The translations under genes and the position numbers were made by a program. The notes below the pieces were generated by a model that did no database searches, was not told the origin of the DNA, and saw nothing but the letters and a program-made list of their open reading frames with translations. From NCBI RefSeq assembly GCF_003732665.1, contig NZ_MOBP01000023.1, positions 186,001 to 250,000 on the forward strand: DNA of 64,000 bases, in the 5' to 3' direction. The number at the start of each line of letters is the position of its first letter. Positions within the stretch are counted from its first letter, which is position 1. Below are positions 60,389 through 64,000 of the stretch, one piece after another. The DNA is from Pseudomonas frederiksbergensis. Its GTDB lineage: Bacteria; Pseudomonadota; Gammaproteobacteria; Pseudomonadales; Pseudomonadaceae.

Positions 60389-62800
60389 TTACTCGGACAG
60401 TTTGTACGCCATCACATAGTCACCCTGCTTGGTGCCCAGCGACCCGTGGCCGCCGGCGACGACGAGCACGTATTGCTTGCCGTCTTTGCCGGTGTAGGTC
60501 ATCGGCGTGGTTTGCGCGCCTGCTGGCAGGCGGCCTTCCCACAGTTGCTTGCCGTTTTTCACGTCATAGGCACGCAGGTACTGGTCGAGGGTGCCGCTCA
60601 GGAAGGCCACGCCACCGGCGGTGGTGAACGTGCCGCCCAGGCTTGGCACGCCCATGCTCAGTGGGATCGGAACCGGCGAGCTGTCGCGCACGGTGCCGTT
60701 CTTGTGTTTCCAGATGACTTTGCTGGTGGTCAGGTCCACCGCGGTCACGTAACCCCAGGCCGGTGCCTGGCACGGCAGGCCCATTGGCGACAGCAGCGGT
60801 TCCAGGACCACGCCGTAAGGCGCGCCTTTGTTCGGCTGCACGCCTTCGGTTTCGCTTTTACGCGGGCCTTGGGCAGCGATTTCGGCGGCCGGGATCAGTT
60901 TCGATTTGAACGCCATGTAGTCCGGGTTCATGAAAGCAATCTGGCGCACCGGGTCAACCGAGATACCGCCCCAGTCGAACACACCGAAGTTGCCCGGATA
61001 GACGATCGAACCTTGCAGCGATGGCGGGGTGAACGGGCCTTCGTAGCGCAGGGATTTGAAGTCGATCCGGCAGATCAGTTGGTCGAACGGAGTCACGCCC
61101 CACATGTCGCGTTCTTTCAACGGCGGTGGCATGAGGTTGAGGTCGGATTTCGGTTGGGTCGGCGAGGTGTGATCACCGGCGACAGCGCCTTGTGGCACCG
61201 GCACTTCGTTGATCGGCACAATCGCTTGGCCGGTGCTGCGGTCCAGCACGTAGATGCTGCCTTGCTTGGTGGATGCGAGCACCGCTGGCTTCACGCCGTC
61301 AGCGGTTTTCAGGTCCATCAGGGTTGGCTGGCCGCCGACGTCCATGTCCCACAGGTCATGGTGGGTGAACTGGAAGTGCCACTTCACATGCCCGGTGTTG
61401 ATGTCCAGGGCGGTCAGGCCGGCCGCGTGCAATTCCGACTCAGGCGTGCGGGCGCCACCGAACTGGTCCGGGGTCTGGTTGCCCATCGGCAGGTAAAGCA
61501 TGCCGAGTTTTTCATCGACCGCGAACATGGACCACATGTTCGGCGAGTTGCGGGTGTAGGTCTTGCCTTCGGCAATCGGCGTCGTATCGTCCGGGTTGCC
61601 GCTGTCCCAGTTCCACACCAGTTTGCCGGTGTGCACGTCGAACGCGCGGATTACGCCGCTTGGTTCGTCGGTGGAAACGTTGTCGGTGACGTGGCCGCCA
61701 ATCACCACCAGGTCTTTAGTGACCGCTGGAGGCGAAGTGGAGTAGTAACCGCCAGCGGTGAAGCTGCCGATGTTGGCGCGCAGGTCGATCTGGCCTTTGT
61801 CGCCGAAGTCTTCGCACATCTTGCCGGTGTCGGCGTTCAGGGCGATCAGACGGGTGTCGGCGGTCGGCAGGAAGATCCGGCGCGGGCAGGCATTGCTGGC
61901 GGCGGCCGGGCTGGCGCTGCCGGTGGGGCTCTGCTCGGAGGCGTACACGGCGTCATCGTGATACGACACGCCACGGCAGGTCATGTGCGCCCAACCCTTG
62001 AAGTTCGCCGCGTTTTGCGTGGAGAGCTTCGGATCGAAACGCCAGATTTCCTTGCCGGTGTCCGGGTCCAGCGCGATCACCTGGCTGTGCGGCGTGCACA
62101 CGTAGAGCATGCCGTTGACTTTCAGCGGGGTGTTTTCGGCGGTGGTTTCGCCCGGATCGTTAGGACCGGGAATGTCGCCCGTGCGGAAGGTCCACGCCGG
62201 AACCAGCTTGTGCGCGTTTTCCGGGGTGATCTGCGCCAGTGGCGAGTAACGATCACCGTGGGCGCTGCGGCCGTAGGAGTTCCAGTCACCGTCCGGCATG
62301 GCCGGGGCGGTGTTGGTCATGCCCGGCACGCTGTCGCGGTCCAGTTGACCCTTGGTTTCACCGGGATTGGTGAATTGGCTGGCCAGTGCAGCGGCGCCCG
62401 CGAGCACCACGGCCACGCCCAGCGCGCCGGTGCCCATCGGTGCAGCACCGGTGCGCAACAGCGGACGGCGGAACCACGGCAGCAGCATGACGATGCCCAG
62501 GGCGAACAGCATCGCCAGGCGCGGCACCAGTTGCCACCAGTCGAGGCCGACTTCCCACAGCGCCCAAACGGTACTGGCGAACAGCACCAGTGCGTACAGG
62601 CCCAGCGCAGCGCGGCGGGCGGCAATCAGCAGCACGCCGGTCAGCGCCAGGCCGATACCGGCCAGCAGGTAATACAGCGAGCCGCCGAGCATGCTCAGCT
62701 TGATCCCCCCGGCCAGCATGGCCAGGCCCATTAGCAGAAGCAGGATACCGAGCAGGCTCGGTAGCAGACGGCTTCGACTCAAAGCACCATCAGTGCTCAT
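60389..62800 (-). CDS. gcd: Membrane-bound PQQ-dependent glucose dehydrogenase Gcd
   Basis: The 803-aa protein has about five transmembrane segments in its first 150 residues, which bind ubiquinone, and then a periplasmic PQQ beta-propeller. PQQ-dehydrogenase features include RYSPLAQITPENAHKLVPAW, WDMDVGGQPTLMD and GNFGVFDWGGISVD. It oxidises glucose to gluconolactone in the periplasm and feeds electrons to the respiratory chain. The paralogous quinate/shikimate enzymes are alternatives, but the adjacent OprB-type porin favours glucose. Confidence 0.93.
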   Translation of the reverse strand: MSTDGALSRSRLLPSLLGILLLLMGLAMLAGGIKLSMLGGSLYYLLAGIGLALTGVLLIAARRAALGLYALVLFASTVWALWEVGLDWWQLVPRLAMLFALGIVMLLPWFRRPLLRTGAAPMGTGALGVAVVLAGAAALASQFTNPGETKGQLDRDSVPGMTNTAPAMPDGDWNSYGRSAHGDRYSPLAQITPENAHKLVPAWTFRTGDIPGPNDPGETTAENTPLKVNGMLYVCTPHSQVIALDPDTGKEIWRFDPKLSTQNAANFKGWAHMTCRGVSYHDDAVYASEQSPTGSASPAAASNACPRRIFLPTADTRLIALNADTGKMCEDFGDKGQIDLRANIGSFTAGGYYSTSPPAVTKDLVVIGGHVTDNVSTDEPSGVIRAFDVHTGKLVWNWDSGNPDDTTPIAEGKTYTRNSPNMWSMFAVDEKLGMLYLPMGNQTPDQFGGARTPESELHAAGLTALDINTGHVKWHFQFTHHDLWDMDVGGQPTLMDLKTADGVKPAVLASTKQGSIYVLDRSTGQAIVPINEVPVPQGAVAGDHTSPTQPKSDLNLMPPPLKERDMWGVTPFDQLICRIDFKSLRYEGPFTPPSLQGSIVYPGNFGVFDWGGISVDPVRQIAFMNPDYMAFKSKLIPAAEIAAQGPRKSETEGVQPNKGAPYGVVLEPLLSPMGLPCQAPAWGYVTAVDLTTSKVIWKHKNGTVRDSSPVPIPLSMGVPSLGGTFTTAGGVAFLSGTLDQYLRAYDVKNGKQLWEGRLPAGAQTTPMTYTGKDGKQYVLVVAGGHGSLGTKQGDYVMAYKLSE

Positions 62801-62884
62801 AGTGTGGTTCTCCGTGACGTTTTAAGTAGTCCCGCGCAAGTTCACTGTAGATGACGATCAGGCGCGGGCATGGTTCAGTTAAAT

Positions 62885-62978
62885 CTGTAGGAGCGAGGCT
62901 TGCCCGCGAAGGCGGTGTGTCTGCCAACATCAATGTTGAATGTGATGGCCTCTTCGCGGGCAAGCCTCGCTCCTACAG
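62885..62978. repeat. Paired REP element (GTAGGAGCGAGGCTTGCCCGCGA class)
   Basis: CTGTAGGAGCGAGGCTTGCC begins at 62885; the inverted copy ends GCTCCTACAG at 62978. The inner spacer has an inverted CAACATCAATGTTGAATG. It lies in the gap between the gcd start and the OprB stop. Confidence 0.88.
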
Positions 62979-62992
62979 GGGTTGCGGTGTGG

Positions 62993-64000
62993 TTAGAACG
63001 AGGACTGGATCTTGATCCCGCCAATCAGCGCGTCATCGACCTTGTCCACGCCACCGGGGTGGCGGATGTATTGCAGGTTCGGGCGCACGGTCAGCCAATT
63101 GGTCACGTGCACGCCGTAATAGAGTTCGGCGCTGTATTCGGTGTCTTGCGGCGGCAGGAACGACGGATCGTCGTAGTCATAAACGGCGCGGGCCTGGTTG
63201 GTCGCCTCGGCGTTCTTGCGGTAGGCCGGGTTAACGTGGACGCGGGCCAGGGCGAAACCGATATCGTCCTTGGCCCGGGCATCGAACAAGCCTTTGTAGA
63301 CCACGCCAGCCTGGACGTAGTTGTCGATGGCGTTGGTCTTCTTGTCGTGCATCGTGCCGTTGGCGAACACGCTCAAGCCTCGGGAGTTGTCGCTGGCGCG
63401 GCTGGTGATCTGCTGCTGCACCCCGAGCCATACACCGTGCTTGCTCGACGCGCTGCGGTACGCCTCGCCGCTCAGGGCCGCAGGCTGGCCATTACTGTCC
63501 TTGTAGGCGTCGGTGGCCTTGGCGTTGCTGTAGTAATAACCGGCACGGTACTCGCCGGGCAGGCCGTTGAGCTTGGGCGTCCACACCAGCTCAATCGGCA
63601 GGATCGCGCCCTGGGTGCCGCTGCCGCTGAGCTTGAAGCCATTGCCGCGATCCAGGTTCGACGGGTTCTGCTCATACGCGCCGACCTGCGCGTACAGCTC
63701 CGGGGTCAGGTGATATTTGACCCGCATCGCCCACTGGCTGACCGGCCAGTTGTACCAGATGCCACCCACCCAGTTACCCACTTGCGAACCGCAGAACGCC
63801 AGGTTCTGGAAGTCGCAGGGGAAGCTGTTGAAGTCTTCGCCTTCGCCAAAGCGGCCGACCTTGATGTCGAGCTTCTGGTCGAAGAATTTCTGCTGGTACC
63901 ACATTTGGGTCAGGCGCCAGGTCTGGCCACGGCCCCAGACTTCCTGGGCCGAAGTGAAGCCGCCGACCCGTGGATCGTTGATCCGGTCGTTGCTGATGTT
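62993..64000 (-). CDS. oprB: OprB-type carbohydrate porin, 3' part (5' end outside window)
   Basis: The frame continues without a stop to the window edge, so the N terminus and signal are missing; about 336 residues are visible. The beta-barrel pattern includes WYQQKFFDQKLDIKVGRFGEGEDF, FPCDFQNLAFCGSQVG with two cysteines and the C-terminal strand GGIKIQSSF ending in phenylalanine, all typical of OprB. OprB passes glucose and other sugars. Gcd is on the same strand downstream. Confidence 0.92.
   Translation of the reverse strand, partial: NISNDRINDPRVGGFTSAQEVWGRGQTWRLTQMWYQQKFFDQKLDIKVGRFGEGEDFNSFPCDFQNLAFCGSQVGNWVGGIWYNWPVSQWAMRVKYHLTPELYAQVGAYEQNPSNLDRGNGFKLSGSGTQGAILPIELVWTPKLNGLPGEYRAGYYYSNAKATDAYKDSNGQPAALSGEAYRSASSKHGVWLGVQQQITSRASDNSRGLSVFANGTMHDKKTNAIDNYVQAGVVYKGLFDARAKDDIGFALARVHVNPAYRKNAEATNQARAVYDYDDPSFLPPQDTEYSAELYYGVHVTNWLTVRPNLQYIRHPGGVDKVDDALIGGIKIQSSF

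Noticed and set aside
58340..62734. Long antisense frames opposite lon and gcd (681 and 762 codons)
   Set aside because: They mirror strongly conserved genes and show histidine/glutamine/valine-rich shadow composition without recognisable domains.

Overview
The window is a typical chromosomal stretch of a fluorescent Pseudomonas (P. fluorescens complex). Evidence for this is the high G+C content, the conserved gene blocks queA-tgt-yajC-secDF, isc and rlmN-pilW-rodZ-ispG-hisS-yfgM-bamB-der, the OprD, OprB and Gcd proteins, and the many short palindromic REP/REPIN-type repeats between genes. No phage, insertion sequence, rRNA or CRISPR array is visible. One tRNA gene, tRNA-Leu(CAA), is present.

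Layout. 1-6200 is accessory: two unknown small genes, then an OprD-type porin, a secreted argininosuccinate-lyase-superfamily protein, a dicarboxylate symporter and a LysR regulator, which together look like a catabolic module. 6270-21150 is housekeeping: tRNA-Leu, queA-tgt (queuosine), yajC-secD-secF (protein export), a glycine-zipper protein, suhB, trmJ, cysE and the complete isc Fe-S operon (iscR-S-U-A-hscB-hscA-fdx-iscX). 21240-30500 continues with ndk, rlmN, pilW, rodZ, ispG, hisS, a YfgM-like protein, bamB and der. 30700-41500 carries a methionine-type aminotransferase with an omega-amidase, leuA with a putative leucine leader peptide, an M23 peptidase with xseA, a LysR/TauE pair, a zinc-ribbon protein and guaB, with guaA following to 43169. 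43240-51700 is a trehalose PTS region: treR, treP, treC, a LamB-type porin, an EIIA-HPr-EI fusion and a small EIIB-like protein lacking the phosphorylated cysteine. 51900-64000 holds a Tat-exported multicopper oxidase with tadA, cmoA-cmoB, a lysoplasmalogenase and chagasin-type inhibitor pair, an AT-rich orphan gene, a second-type Lon protease, membrane glucose dehydrogenase gcd and the 3' part of an OprB porin.

How the parts work together. The isc genes build Fe-S clusters that IscR senses and that RlmN, IspG and Fdx use. The trehalose cluster carries outer-membrane entry, its own phosphorelay, the permease and the hydrolase, controlled by TreR at two operators in front of treP. Gcd and OprB belong to periplasmic glucose oxidation and uptake.

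The two most interesting items are (1) the secreted lyase module, in which the usual catalytic histidine appears replaced by asparagine, and (2) a 25-codon, leucine-containing reading frame in front of leuA. It lies about 7 bases after a promoter-like sequence and is followed by arms that could form alternative hairpins. All functional calls are by reading and family knowledge; no database search was run.
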